Origin: Melitaea cinxia
Lineage: Eukaryota > Arthropoda > Insecta > Lepidoptera > Nymphalidae
Length of the DNA stretch: 64,000 nucleotides
Assembly: GCF_905220565.1 (NCBI RefSeq)
Contig: NC_059415.1
Coordinates: 6,687,501 to 6,751,500 of the forward strand
Reading direction: 5' to 3'
Position numbers and translations under genes: made by a program. Each line of letters begins with the position of its first letter. Position 1 is the stretch's first letter. The notes below the pieces were generated by a model. It was not told the DNA's origin. It saw nothing but the letters and a program-made list of their open reading frames with translations, and searched no databases. Below, piece after piece: positions 29,901 through 40,811 of this stretch.

Positions 29901-32756
29901 TATTCTTTTGTTGGTGCTAAACCTTCGCTGAACTGAGGTTCTACCCAATTTTCTACATTGGTGGTCCATATTCTATTTCGGGATTGTAACTGAGAATATG
30001 TTGGAAATTCAGCAACATCTTGAGAAGATGCAGGTAAAGGCAGCGGCATCTCTCTATCAGCGGCAGAAGCCCGGGCTTGAGAAGAAGGTAACAGCAGCGG
30101 CATCTCTCTATCGGCGGCAGAAACAGGGATTTGTGAAGGAGCAGGTAAAGCCGGCGGTATCTCGTCATCGGCAGCAGAAGCACGGTTTTGATAAGGAGCA
30201 GGTAAATGCGGCGGCATCTCTCTTTCAGCGGCAGAAGCACTGGCGTGAGGAGAATGTAACGGCAGCGGCATCTCTTCATCGGCGGCAGAAGAAGCAGGGG
30301 ACTGTGAACGAGCAGGTAAAGGCGGCGGCATCTCTTCATCAATACCTTTTAATATATGTAACAATTCGGAGGATGACATACCCTGCATGTCATCCAACAA
30401 CATATCCATTGATTTGGGTACATAGTCTAAAGCTGCAAGTTCTTCATCTTCTTCTGATGATGAGTCCCAGTCTTCCAGAATATCTTCTATTTGTTTATCT
30501 CTAAGCGGTTGCAGTCGCTGTTGGAAAAATAAATAAAGGTATTAATTTCTAGATAATAATTTGAATAGATTTTGCAATAGAATCCCGAATTTAGTATAAT
30601 TTGTGTATAACATAATCATAATAAATTTGTGTGTAATCGAAATGATGCGTAGTTTTCAGTAAAAAAATTATATTTTTAAAAAAACACAAGAAACGTCGGG
30701 TGCAAAGGCTAGTATAAAAAAAATGGGTGATTTGAACAGGCAAAGGATATATAGCTCCCACAAATAAGTTCGACTCAACAGGCTTTGGTCACATGTTCCC
30801 CACATTATTATTTGCCTTGTTTTAGACAATTTGGCAAGAAATCGACTAGAAATAATGCAAATCCTGCTAGGAAAACTCAAAATCTCTAACATATCAAAAA
30901 ATTGCACGACTTACCTTTCTTTGTTTCGCCATAATCTGAATAAAACTACCACAGTCACTCAAAAACACCTCTTTAACGGACCGACGAAACTCGAATGACT
31001 GTCAGTGTCACATACGTTCGGATACACAGAGTTTGCAAATTCGAAACCATAGAGTATGTATTTACGATTAAATTTTGACAGATTGTGGGCTCTTCATTAC
31101 CAAAACCTGGCTACAGCATCGAAAAATCTATGTGGGACGCATACGTCCGTGGCCTGCTTAAGGGTTAATATACAAAACAAAGTAACCCAGTGTCTTGTCC
31201 TGTCCTGAAAACTTTTTATTAAGTTTAAATAATTATATTTAAATTGCCAATTATTTATTTGCATCTTAAAAAAAGATGACTGAAATAGGTAACCCGCATT
31301 GGAGCAGTGTGGTGGATTAAGCTCCGATCCTTCTCCTACATGGGGAAAGAGGCCTATGCCCAGTAGTGGGATATTACAGGCTGAAGTGGAATATGTAAAT
31401 AGTTTTCAAGTTGTGACTAATAAAATGCATATTTTCCTTTTATATTATATATATATATCAAACATACATGTTCATTTTTAAATAAAACTCACAGCAAATA
31501 AAATTATATTTTATAACATCTGTAAATATTTCTAAATTGTCCTTTTTATTATATAAAATATTATTTGTCTTAATATTATGAAATCATGACTCCATTCTTC
31601 AATCAAGGCTGCCAGTTACAAATAAACCATACATTTATAGTTATTGTCTGATTTTTCAGGAGTACTAATCCAAAACTATACTCATCAATGGCTGACTTAG
31701 AAAGTTACTCGATACATAATAATCTTTTTATAAGTTACTCTACACAGTCTTCACAAGCGGCATACGAGGTTTTACAAATTGAATGTACAACAACAATTGA
31801 TAATATTCTTACATATGAATTAAAAACAGGTGATACGGAGAAAATAGTTCCTGGAAGTAGTCAATATGTTAATGCTTTGTGTACGAGATTAGTAGATAAC
31901 TTTGATATAAGTACGTTATTAGATAAAGTTCACGCAGGTAGGTATTTGATAAATAATTAGGGGTTGTCCATTAATTACGTGATGTTTTCCTTTCCTCCCA
32001 GGTTGCTTGATATGTAGAGGTTTTAGACTACCCCTTACCTCATACTCAAAACTCACGTATTTTTTGTGCAAAGTATATTGAAGTTAATATTATCTTTAAA
32101 AACAGGTACCATCTTTTTAGGTCAGCAAACAAGCGTACAGTTTCCTGATATTAAGCGATTACCGTAGTTTATAGACGCAGGAGCTCTGATCACCTTACCA
32201 CAGGAATACAACACTGCTTCCAAGGTTTTTGTTGGTTGTTTTATTATCTTTTGGTTTAGAAATCGCGTATTTAACGAATAAGTAATACACGTGACATCTC
32301 ATTACAACCCCTTCTCCCTCCTTGTGGTATTTTGTGATTTTTTCCGAACTCTGCCTCCTTTCGAACCTTACGTTATTAATGGACGATCCTTAGATAGATA
32401 GTGATATAATTTGTTTACAGTTGTCAAATAATAAATTATTATTACAGATGTTGAAAATTCAATAAAAAAACAAAGGCCTATCAAAGTTCAATGTGGAGTA
32501 GCTAAAAGATCCTTGTATGATCCAGTTAAAGGTACTGTATTATTGAGAAAATAAGACAAATTATATAAAATAATTTATATTTGAGAAACAAAAAAGTAGC
32601 TATTTTTAAACTTTTTTTACGTTTGAAAGGGTATATATGTATAAATAGATTCAGATGTGATTAAATTATTATAATATTTCAGGTGACACAAAGGAGCTTC
32701 TCACTAAGATGAGAGAAGTTTTACAAGATTATAAAGAAAACTGTGCTGTGTTTTAA
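26961..32756 (+). CDS. MALT1: MALT1-type paracaspase, short form (death domain + caspase-like)
   Basis: Exons: 26961-27058, 27142-27482, 27751-27940, 31660-31937, 32448-32531, 32683-32756; 354 aa, all junctions in frame. Residues 1-67 resemble a death domain (ending GETLIKHLDRRGCSLQQYRTL). The caspase-like domain begins near residue 82 (KVAVLIANEKYEHL). It has the catalytic histidine H154 in FYAGHG and cysteine C204 in IMDMCR. D168, D202 and E246 sit where MALT1 has its acidic S1 pocket, which gives cleavage after arginine. MALT1 normally carries two Ig domains before the protease and one after; none is seen here. The family works in immune signalling with BCL10/CARD proteins; the substrate here is unknown. 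Intron 3 contains a whole piggyBac element. Exon 1 uses a weak donor (AA|GTTGGT). An additional upstream exon cannot be excluded (an open stretch at 26797-26853 follows an acceptor-like TTTTAG). Confidence 0.88.
28011..28024 (+). repeat. piggyBac terminal inverted repeat, left
   Basis: CCCTTAAACAGGCC directly follows the TTAA target site. Confidence 0.88.
28442..30932 (-). CDS. piggyBac transposase (PGBD4-like), two exons
   Basis: Exon 1 is 30932-30915 (MAKQRK, donor GTAAGT) and exon 2 is 30517-28442, in frame; 697 aa. The N-terminal ~45 residues are acidic (ILEDWDSSSEEDEE). Six imperfect ~19-residue repeats of the type EMPLPLPAxSQxxASAAD follow. The transposase domain starts near NRIWTTNVENW. 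The catalytic aspartates lie in SIDESMIKFKGR, LLVFDNFFSS and YMGGVDHFD. The C-terminus is a cysteine-rich zinc-binding domain (CRFCSTRN, then VCEICNVALCVDPC, then FHQSH). The protein cuts the element out at TTAA and reinserts it without scars. A long antisense open frame across the repeats is a codon shadow. Confidence 0.93.
30005..30345 (-). repeat. Tandem coding repeats in the piggyBac transposase N-terminus
   Basis: Six consecutive units of about 54-60 bp encode variants of (D/E)(R/E/D)EMP-x-LP-x2-SQ-x2-ASAA. The units vary in length by one or two codons but stay in frame. Confidence 0.8.
31151..31164 (-). repeat. piggyBac terminal inverted repeat, right
   Basis: GGCCTGCTTAAGGG precedes the right TTAA and is the inverse of the left end with one mismatch. 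Confidence 0.88.
31291..31388 (+). repeat. SINE family B, tail fragment
   Basis: GGATTAAGCTCCGATCCTTCTCCTACATGGGG and CAGTAGTGGGATATTACAGGCTGAAG match the tail of the copy at 4581-4866. Confidence 0.65.
32119..32228 (+). repeat. SINE-like repeat family C, fragment (MALT1 intron 4)
   Basis: AGGTCAGCAAACAAGCGTACAG...GATTACCGTAGTTTATAGACGC and AGGAGCTCTGATCACCTTAC match the family; the centre is deleted. Confidence 0.6.
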
Positions 32757-32772
32757 GAAGTAGATTTAAAGC

Positions 32773-32778
32773 AATAAA
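32773..32778 (+). promoter_or_regulatory. Poly(A) signal AATAAA for MALT1
   Basis: AATAAA lies 17 bp after the MALT1 stop codon, before the convergent MAIP1 stop at 32926. Confidence 0.5.
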
Positions 32779-32925
32779 ATTAAAAAAAAAATACTATTAA
32801 AGTTAAAATTATTCTAAAAAAAACCATGACGCTTAATAATGTGATAAATAAATACAGATGTATATAAACAACTATATCTTTTAATTTCGTTTTAAGCTTT
32901 TCTCCTATATACTAAAAAGATTTGT

Positions 32926-35098
32926 TTAAAATGATTTCTTAAGTGTGTGAGGCTGGAAGTGGTTTACGATATTGACCCACCAACTATCTTCAACTCCTTT
33001 GGTAAATTCTCTGATAAATCTGTAGTTAAGAATAAATATCTTTTCTTGATACTCTGGTTGTACACTAAAATAATAAATTTAATTAATAAATACACATTAT
33101 TATTACTTAACTTGACAGTAATATTTTTGAATTTTATTTACTGATTCTCCTTATCAAACATAAAAGATATAATGATTGTAGAAGATATTGATAAAAGTAT
33201 ATTTATAGACAAGCTGACTGACTGTAAGATGATTTTTAAATAATTGCAAGTTTTTAATGTCTTCCCATTTTTTAGCACAGTTTTTCCAATTTTGCTTTAA
33301 AATAAAGATCTGCCTATAAAATATTTGAAAACTTCAAAGAAAAATGTAAATAAGTAAAATAGGTTCAAAAGTTTTCAATTTATGAGTTGACTTAGGAAAT
33401 AAGGATTAAATTGAATATTAAGTATTTAAATTTAAAAAAAAGTAATAAAATAATGTAACAATGTTTTAAGTGCATATAATAATTGTTATAACTTATAATT
33501 AATATGTGCAACAGTGTTCTTTACACAACTTGAAGCAAAATTATTACCTACAAAATAAATTTTTAAAATATGTAATAGACATAAGAAACATACCCTAATG
33601 AGATTGGTGGCAAGTCCCCAGTTTCTTGCATTTGTTTCATTCCTTTCAGAACATGATAACACATGGTTATTTCAACCCAACGTTTATCAGCATCGTCAAA
33701 TATTACTCCTACCTGTAATTTTAAATATAACTATAATAACAAGTACTAATTTATCTTTAATCAGACAAGATTTAAGGTAGTGTGAATTTTACTTATTGGT
33801 GTTTTCTTTTTTTTTAAATGATGGTAAGTGTACATTTTTCCAGTTAAAAAGCAGACTTGTATTTTTTACTATAAGTTTTATAAACAGGTGCCTATTTTAT
33901 TCAGAACCATTTATTTGTTCTGGTGTGATTTATTAAGTAAGATTCAATATAATTTCCTAATTAGTTAACAAATATTTTCAAAAATCCTTGAAAAACATTA
34001 CTTCATGTTACCTAAAAGAGACATCGTTGATCACTTTTAGTAAACATTTTACATCAAAAGAATGACATGCATGTGGCTAAAAATATATTGATAAATAATT
34101 ATAGAGGTAAGATTTAAGGTAATGTCTGTCATTTTGATAAATTTTCTTAAAAGTTATACTAACTTAGAAACTATTTACCACTATTAGCAATCACTTTAAC
34201 ATAATAAACACAATGTTAATTCAGACCTGGTAAGGGAAAGCATAGAAAATGTCTTCCTTATTTATTGCTAACATCTGCCTTTGACCAACAGATAGTTTAG
34301 AAACAGCCTCTTTTAAAGTTGCAATTGCCTCTTTCTCAACAAGTCCTTCGAGTGCCTTAAAGTTACTTGATTGGAGACTTTCTGAAACTACCTGAAAACA
34401 AATTTTCTTATTAAAATACTTGTTTATATAGCAGGTATATCATACATTTGTTTAATTTTTGTTAAATCGTTATTATTATTAGTTTTTCTTTGTACATGTA
34501 AACCTAGTGGGGTTTATATATATATAAAAATGAATGTTGTATGTCCTTTATAGAATCGTAAACTATGCATTTGATCATGTCTGCCCATCATCGGCCTGTG
34601 TATTTAAAAGCCAGTAGTTGGATGGTAATACCGCCAGCGGTCGGCTTTCAAAGTTCCAAGGTGGAACTGTGTTATCCCTTATTCACCAGCGAGCCGCCGC
34701 GAGGGGGTAGCTTTATTCTTAATGTCGTAACCACACAACAAAAAAAAATTTTTTTTGCTATTAGCAATTTTTTTAAACCTAAAAGGTACACAAACCTGTA
34801 CAGCATGTTTAGAGGCCTCAATGAAGTCGTGTAAATTGAATTCCGATTCAAAGTAGGGTCTGATTATGAAATTAGCGTACATCCAGTTCTTTATAAACTT
34901 TATAAAAGAAGGCCACACTATCGGTGGGAATTCCATTAACTGCGGTAGCCTTCTTGCCTCCGAACGGTCCTCGCAGTAATTTCGTTGTTGTATAATAGGA
35001 CATTTCGTAACTACTGGAGTTTGTAAATATTTATGTGAAATCCTATCACATAACCTAAACGACCGACTTGTCAAAACTGTCCTAATAGCTAAATTCAT
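32926..35098 (-). CDS. MAIP1: m-AAA protease-interacting protein 1 (MAIP1), mitochondrial, TIM44-like
   Basis: Exons in transcription order: 35098-34796, 34391-34227, 33712-33594, 33019-32926; 226 aa, GT-AG junctions, total 681 nt. The start MNLAIRTVLTSRSFRL is rich in Arg and Ser and lacks acidic residues, as expected for a mitochondrial presequence. The conserved stretch MEFPPIVWPSFIKFIKNWM followed by FIIRPYFESEFNLHDF is the hallmark of MAIP1. It is followed by a TIM44-like fold (EGLVEKEAIATLKEAV, VGVIFDDADKRWVEITMCYH, FTKGVEDSWWVNI). In mammals MAIP1 binds the matrix AAA protease and assists maturation of the calcium-uniporter regulator EMRE. Intron 1 contains an RTE-tailed repeat. A variant ATTAAA poly(A) hexamer lies at about 32880-32885 on the minus strand. 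Confidence 0.88.
34575..34740 (-). repeat. RTE-tailed short repeat, copy 3 (MAIP1 intron 1)
   Basis: A truncated inverted copy with CGGCCTGTGTATTTAAAAGCC, GGTCGGCTTTCAAAGTTCC and GTAACCACACA at its end. Confidence 0.7.
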
Positions 35099-35357
35099 AT
35101 TTAACTACGTGAAAGAGAAATTCAAAAATAAAATGATACTACAGACATGTATTTTTTTCTTATTGTAAATAACATCGACATTCAACAACAACATTCGCTT
35201 CTTTATTTTTCTGATCTTATGTCAAGTAAAATATTGATAGTTTAACATGAGTTTAACTATTGGCCGTTAACATTGATGAAGAATATTAAACTTAGTTTTG
35301 ATTGGTACAAATCAACAAACAAGAAACATCTTATTAGTTGCTAGTTTTACCATTTAG

Positions 35358-35745
35358 TCAGTACTCCCAACTCTTGCAAAAACTTTTCCCTAAATCTTTT
35401 AACAAAAGTCCCTAAATTTAAAACAAAACTCCCTATACCTAAATATTGAAATAATTTAAAAATCACTCAGATTATTTTTTTTATTAGTTTTTATTTTTCC
35501 AAGGGTTTTAAAAAAGAAAATAAAATATTTTGATACTTTCTTAAACTTCATTTTAATCATATAAAATCACATATTTAATTATTAATAATTGAGGGATTGT
35601 AAATTTTTATTAGTTTTTATATTAAAATATCCAAAAAATTCCCAAAAAATTTATCCCTCAAAATCCCTCTTTCCTGCTATTTTCAAAATATCCTTAAATT
35701 TAGAGGAAAATCCCCCAATTTGGCATCACTGAATTTAGTTGCCAT
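35358..35745 (-). repeat. Interspersed repeat upstream of MAIP1, related to 2215-2475
   Basis: On the minus strand it contains TTTAGGGACTTTTGTTAAAAG and GAGTTGGGAGTACTGAC, as in the copy before IMPACT. This copy is longer at the far end (AAATTGGGGGATTTTCC). It ends about 260 bp upstream of the MAIP1 start, with the same end facing the gene as at IMPACT. Confidence 0.6.
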
Positions 35746-35871
35746 TTTTTAACTCGTACCCATCTCTCTATAAATTATATATAATATATACTAGTTGACC
35801 CCGCAAACGTTGTTTTGCTATATATGTTATTAACACCCTTAATCCGCTCTCCCTTATAACTTATATCAGTT

Positions 35872-36600
35872 TAGCCTATTGCGGTCCACTGCTGGACATA
35901 GGCCTCCCCAAGTTCGCACCAAATATCCCGGGCGTAGATCATCGGCCCAGCGGGCCGGAGGCCGTTCTACACTGCGTTTGCCAAGATGAGGTCTCCACTC
36001 AGATACGTCTGCCCCAACGGCCATCGGTCTGCGACACAGATGACCAGCCTACTGCCACTTCAACTTGCTAATTCCGTGGGCTATGTCGGTTACTTCCATT
36101 ATCTCGCGATTAATCTCATTTTTAATTCTATCTTTGAGAGAAACACTAAGTATAGCCAGTTCCATTGCACGCTGAGCGACTTTAAAGTTGTGGACCAGTC
36201 CCTTCGTCAGTGTCCACTTTTCAACTTCGTATGTTACACAGGCAGGACGCATTATTCGAAGACTTTTGTCTTCAGCATTGCGAGATCTTCAAAGTGAACT
36301 CGACGAAGCCTGCCAAACACCGCTCAGGCCAACCAAATCCAACATTATCCTAACAACTTCGAGAAGGGTACTATTGACCGATACCGGTCTCGGTATGACT
36401 TGGTTGACATAACTTTTGTTTTGTCCAAGTTCATACCGAGACCGACCCGTCGGGAGGACTCGTTTAGGCCGACCAGCATTTGGCCATCCAACGTCTCCGC
36501 AAAGATGACGATATTGTCGGTGAAACGAAGGTGAGAGATGTATTCGCCGTTGATGATGTTGATGCATCGTTCCCCCAATCCAAGGTCTTAAAGATATATT
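35872..36600 (-). mobile_element. RTE-type non-LTR retrotransposon, 3' fragment, inactive
   Basis: Minus-strand frames encode the C-terminal part of an RTE reverse transcriptase. INGEYISHLRFTDNIVIFAE stands where FADD is expected, so the active site is lost; NESSRRVGLGMNLDKTKVM and MELAILSVSLKDRIKNEI then lead to ISKLKWQWAGH. Several frameshifts break the frame. The 3' end (plus view GCCTATTGCGGTCCACTGCTGGACATAGG) is shared with the short repeats at 3942, 42398 and 51360. Confidence 0.85.
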
Positions 36601-36967
36601 CCGTATATCCTCTTAATCCCCTACCCCCTTATAACTTAGGGGTAAGAAGAAAAAAAGATGTTAGCCGATTCTCAGACCTACCCAATATGCACACAAAATT
36701 TCATAAAAATCGGTCCAGCCGTTTTGGAGGAGTATTTTAACTAATATTGTGATACGAGAATTTTAATATGTATAAGATAAGATAAGATTATCATTTTTGA
36801 CAGATTAACACTTGTCCGAATGCACTAACGGAAGGTTGTTTAGAGGCCGCAAAGGTTTAAAAATTCACAACACCCGGTGCCACAGCGATCTTATTTTAAC
36901 CGATACTTCATCAACCGTAACCAGTGATAATAATTCGGTTCCATTTGAAAAATTTGTTTTGAAATGT

Positions 36968-38012
36968 CACTAAAATATCCCGCTTGTTAAACGAGTTCCT
37001 AGAGGAGCGAGGATGTCTCTAGCTAGATCTCTATCATCTGTGATTAAAAAATGTATTTCGGACACTGATTCAGCCTGGCAAAACCTTTTTTTGTTTTCCT
37101 ACAAATTTTTACATGTTGATAAAACCAAAAATGATTCTTTATCAACCAAATAAAAACAGAACAGCTTGTTGGACATTCCGATTATCATTCCTAAAAACCC
37201 ATGACCTTTATATTCTGATTCTAGTAAAATTATTGAAAATAAAGCAATGGATAGAGATCTTAAGAATGCAGCTCGCATTCTTTTCTCTAGTGATACCCTC
37301 GCACCTTTTGATAACAAAACGCTAGAAGCCTTACGCGAAAAGTAGGTCTAGGCCTAGGTCGGCAAACAAGCGTACGGCTCACCTGATGGTAAGCGATTAC
37401 CGTAGCTTATAGACGCCTGCAACTCCAGAAGCATCGCAAGCGCGTTGCCGACCCAACCCCCAATCCCCCCAGGAGCTCTGGTCACCTTACTCACCAACAG
37501 GAACACAATACTGCTTGAAAACAGTATTATTTTGCTGTGATCTTCTGTAAGGTCGAGGTACTACCCCAGTCGGGCTGCTCCATATTTTGAGCAGGAAATT
37601 CCTGCTGTGCCCTACCTCAGTTAAACCCCTTACCGAATCCGGCGTCCTTGCTCCCAATTCCAACTATTTTCAATAATGTTTTACAGGTTACCAGTTAGCT
37701 ATGCTGCACTAAGTTTTACAGGTTATCTATGCTGCAATTATGTCGTTTACAAGTGGCTCTGCTAGCGGCATAGACGGCGGTGTCTCAGCTGGTGACGCTG
37801 GCAGGGCTCTCTTGAATGACGTAACAATTTTGTAAAATAGTAAAAAAAATTGTAATTTCATGTCACCTGGCAAGGTATCTTCATCTTTTTTGTCTCATAC
37901 TTACGGTGCAAGACTATGTGCCTTTAACAAAAATGACGGTAGTATCCGTCCAATTGCTATTGGGACCACATTTCACAAGGCGCTTTAGTGCTGTAATTCG
38001 AAAACTAGGTAT
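36968..38012 (+). mobile_element. Non-LTR reverse transcriptase relic split by a SINE
   Basis: Plus-strand fragments read VPRGARMSLARSLSSVIKK, then LKNAARILFSSDTLAPFD, up to 37345. A family C SINE intervenes. After it come SFTSGSASGIDGGVSAGDAG and DGSIRPIAIGTTFHKAL (to about 38000). These are typical of the region before and at the start of an RT domain in arthropod LINE-like elements. Stops and frameshifts are frequent and the RT catalytic core is missing. Confidence 0.6.
37356..37612 (+). repeat. SINE-like repeat family C, best-preserved copy
   Basis: GGTCGGCAAACAAGCGTACGG, TGATGGTAAGCGATTACCG, AACTCCAGAAGCATCGCAAG and GGTCGAGGTACTACCCC are present in order. It is inserted within the reverse-transcriptase relic. 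Confidence 0.7.
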
Positions 38013-38266
38013 GACATTTTTGGTTGTTTAACAGAGTTGTAATAAAAATGTTACAAAAGACTAGCATTTAGGGCGGTCGTCAAGATTATAAGAAAAATGG
38101 TTGTCAAATGTCAATTCGACAGTGTCAAACTGTCAAACTTCATAAGTTTTTTTGTAGATTGTCAACCCAAATTAAACCGCTATTTTGTCAAAATTGTTAG
38201 GATATGACAAAAAGAATAAAATTCAACTTATTCAACTAAACCCACGGACAATATTTAATCATAATC

Positions 38267-40693
38267 ATGGAGGATCAAGGTTGTCCACGTTGTAAAACTA
38301 CTAAATACAGAAATCCATCATTGAAATTGATGGTAAACGTATGTGGCCATGCTTTATGCGAAAGCTGTGTTGATTTATTGTTTCTGAAAGGTGATTTTTA
38401 TATTAAATATAATTTATATTTTAACGAATTTGAAATATTTGTATCTATCATTTACCTTTAAATTTAATACAAATATATTTTAAAATCATGTATAATATGA
38501 AATTACAAAGATATGTTGTTGTTTTTAAGGTTCTGGTTCGTGCCCAGAATGTAAGGTTCCTTTACGGCGGAGTAACTTCCGCGTGCAGTTATTCGAAGAT
38601 GCCACGGTAGAAAAAGAAATAGATATAAGGAAACGAGTTTTGAAAGATTTCAATAAGAAAGAGGAAGATTTCGCTACACTGAGAGAGTACAACGATTATT
38701 TAGAGGAAATTGAAACTATAATATTTAATTTAGTAAATAATATAGATGTTGTAGGCACAAATAAAAAAATTGAACAGTATAAAAAAGACAATAAAGAAAT
38801 TATAATGAAGAATAAGGCAAAAATAGGTAATTATGATGCAACAAAAAATAACAGTCAATATATTCTTACACTGCAGTAGGATATATGTGTATAAACTCTA
38901 TTTATGAGTAAACTCTATATAGAAATGCTAAGTAGAATATCTTCACTTATCAACGAGAACAGAGCCCTTTAAAACTTAAAATTAAATTTGAATTCTTTTC
39001 ATGAGTTTTACAATAATTATTTTAGTTTGTTTGTTTGAATTTATTCTCATAACAATAATATAGTATTATTCTATATTTCAGGAAGAGAAGAGTTAGAACT
39101 AGAAGAGATATTAGAAATAGAAAAACAAATGGAGGAACTTCGTAAAGCAGAGATGTTGAAAGTAGAAGAAGAGGCAAAGAAACAGAAGATTAGAGAAAAA
39201 GAGGCTCTGATTGATGAGCTTATGTTTGCTGATGGTGATGCTAAAGAGATACTAAATACGTTTGCTCAGACTGTCGCTAACAAGAAGGAGGAAGTCGTGC
39301 CGGTCGTACCCAAAGTATGTATTATATTTCTTTTTGTACTTCACAACAGTTTTACAAGTTATTATTATAATTATAGGAAGTTGCTAAAGGCGACCTTATC
39401 TGTACAAGTAGTGCAAAAAAGGTAATAAACCTGATATCATAGATACTCCTAATATAATATAATAAATAAATAATATTATATAATAAAATTTTATTATACA
39501 TATAATTTCAATTTAAATCACTACTTTATTTCTAAAATATACTATGCAATATTAACAAAGTAACAAAGAAAACAATGACTGACATTTTTTATACTATGCA
39601 TATTGATAGTATGGAAAAATAAATAATTAGGTATAATCTTTTGGATTAAGTTCTAATCCTTCTCCTACATAGGGAAAGAGGCCGTTGCCCCGCAGTGGGA
39701 TATTGCAGGCTGAAGCGAATTATTAATTATAATAAGTAATTATTATTTTGTACTGTAAACCTGTATTATTAATTGTAAAATAAATTTATGTCATACATAT
39801 TACATATATAATAATTTTTACTAAAATAATTACTAAAAATATTTTATATTTCTTTACAGGTGACTCAGTTTTCAACAGGCGTAAAGTTTACTAGAGGTTC
39901 AGGACAAAAACAAATACCGCTTATTGAGGAAGGTCCTCTATATAAATATGAACCACAAGCTATACCTGACAGAGTGGGTCCCGACCCACCGTCTGTACAG
40001 GAGATTGTAAATAATGGATATCTGCGACATGTTAGGTAAGTAATTTTTTTCCAGAATAGATGAAGACTGCTCCACTAATGAAAGCTGTAAAGCTCATAGT
40101 AACATAATATAGCTTAAGACTTTCTTGTAAATTAAGCAACACCTATGTATAAAGTCGGTGTAAACTTAGTGTTTATAATCAATATTAATTTATTTAATTT
40201 TTAATTTCAATGAAAAAAAAAACAATTAAAAAATCGTAAAAAAATTCAATCAAATTTTTATTGACAGTAAACTATTTTCCAATAATACCATCAAAGACTT
40301 CCTAGAATTAAAACTTAAATTTACATGCAGACGTCTCACATAATTATATTTATTTTTATCCAGTAAATTTATATTATAAAAATCAACTAATGTAGATTAT
40401 ATGTTATATAGTTAATGTCTACTTACAGCCCGTAAACACACCCTATAATTTAGTTCATTATTTCTAAACAAGTACTAAGATAAATGTGTCATATAATCAA
40501 ATAAAATTGCTATTAAAATATTTCTAAGATTCATTTGTCGATATATCTGGTTATCGATTGTAAGAATATCTAAACTTTTAATTCGTATTTCAGAGCAGAG
40601 ACAGAAACTGAGAAGGCGGGTGGATATTCCTCAACACTACCGTGTCTTAGAGCCTTACAGGATGCATTATCAGGCCTTTACCACGCTAGCTGA
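38267..40693 (+). CDS. MNAT1: CDK-activating kinase assembly factor MAT1 (TFIIH subunit)
   Basis: Exons: 38267-38390, 38530-38826, 39082-39314, 39860-40035, 40594-40693; 930 nt, 309 aa, the same length I recall for human MAT1. The N-terminus is a RING finger: C6, C9, C26, H28, C31, C34, C46, C49. Residues about 60-215 form a charged helical and coiled-coil region (REELELEEILEIEKQMEEL). The C-terminal part (GPLYKYEPQAIPDRVGPDPP and ETEKAGGYSSTLPCLRALQD) is the conserved segment that binds CDK7-cyclin H. MAT1 stabilises that kinase and anchors it in TFIIH for transcription and repair. It appears intact. The first AATAAA after the stop (40845-40850) lies in a LINE-tail fragment. Confidence 0.95.
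39643..39714 (+). repeat. SINE family B, tail fragment (MAT1 intron 3)
   Basis: TAATCCTTCTCCTACATAGGG and GTGGGATATTGCAGGCTGAAG match the family B tail. Confidence 0.6.
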
Positions 40694-40811
40694 CATAGCG
40701 AACAAGTCGTTGTTGATACTATTGTTCTGGATTAGTATAATATTAAAAGCGGTATATTGTTTGAACAGTACTAATTGGTCGACTTGGTTTCACTTGCGTT
40801 AACGTTAATGG

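Larger units (their letters stand above)
28007..31168 (-). mobile_element. Complete piggyBac-family DNA transposon in MALT1 intron 3
   Basis: The element (28011-31164, 3154 bp) is bounded by TTAA on both sides (28007-28010, 31165-31168), the piggyBac target. Its ends are 14 bp inverted repeats: CCCTTAAACAGGCC on the left and the complement of CCCTTAAGCAGGCC on the right, one mismatch. It contains a two-exon transposase with no stop or frameshift. It is antisense to the host gene and inside an intron, so MALT1 splicing may continue. Nothing in the sequence shows decay, so recent arrival and possible autonomy are inferred. Confidence 0.93.

Noticed and set aside
29998..30504. 168-codon open frame on the plus strand with Ala/Gln repeats
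   Set aside because: It is the complement of the repeated N-terminus of the piggyBac transposase; the repeats keep the antisense frame open.
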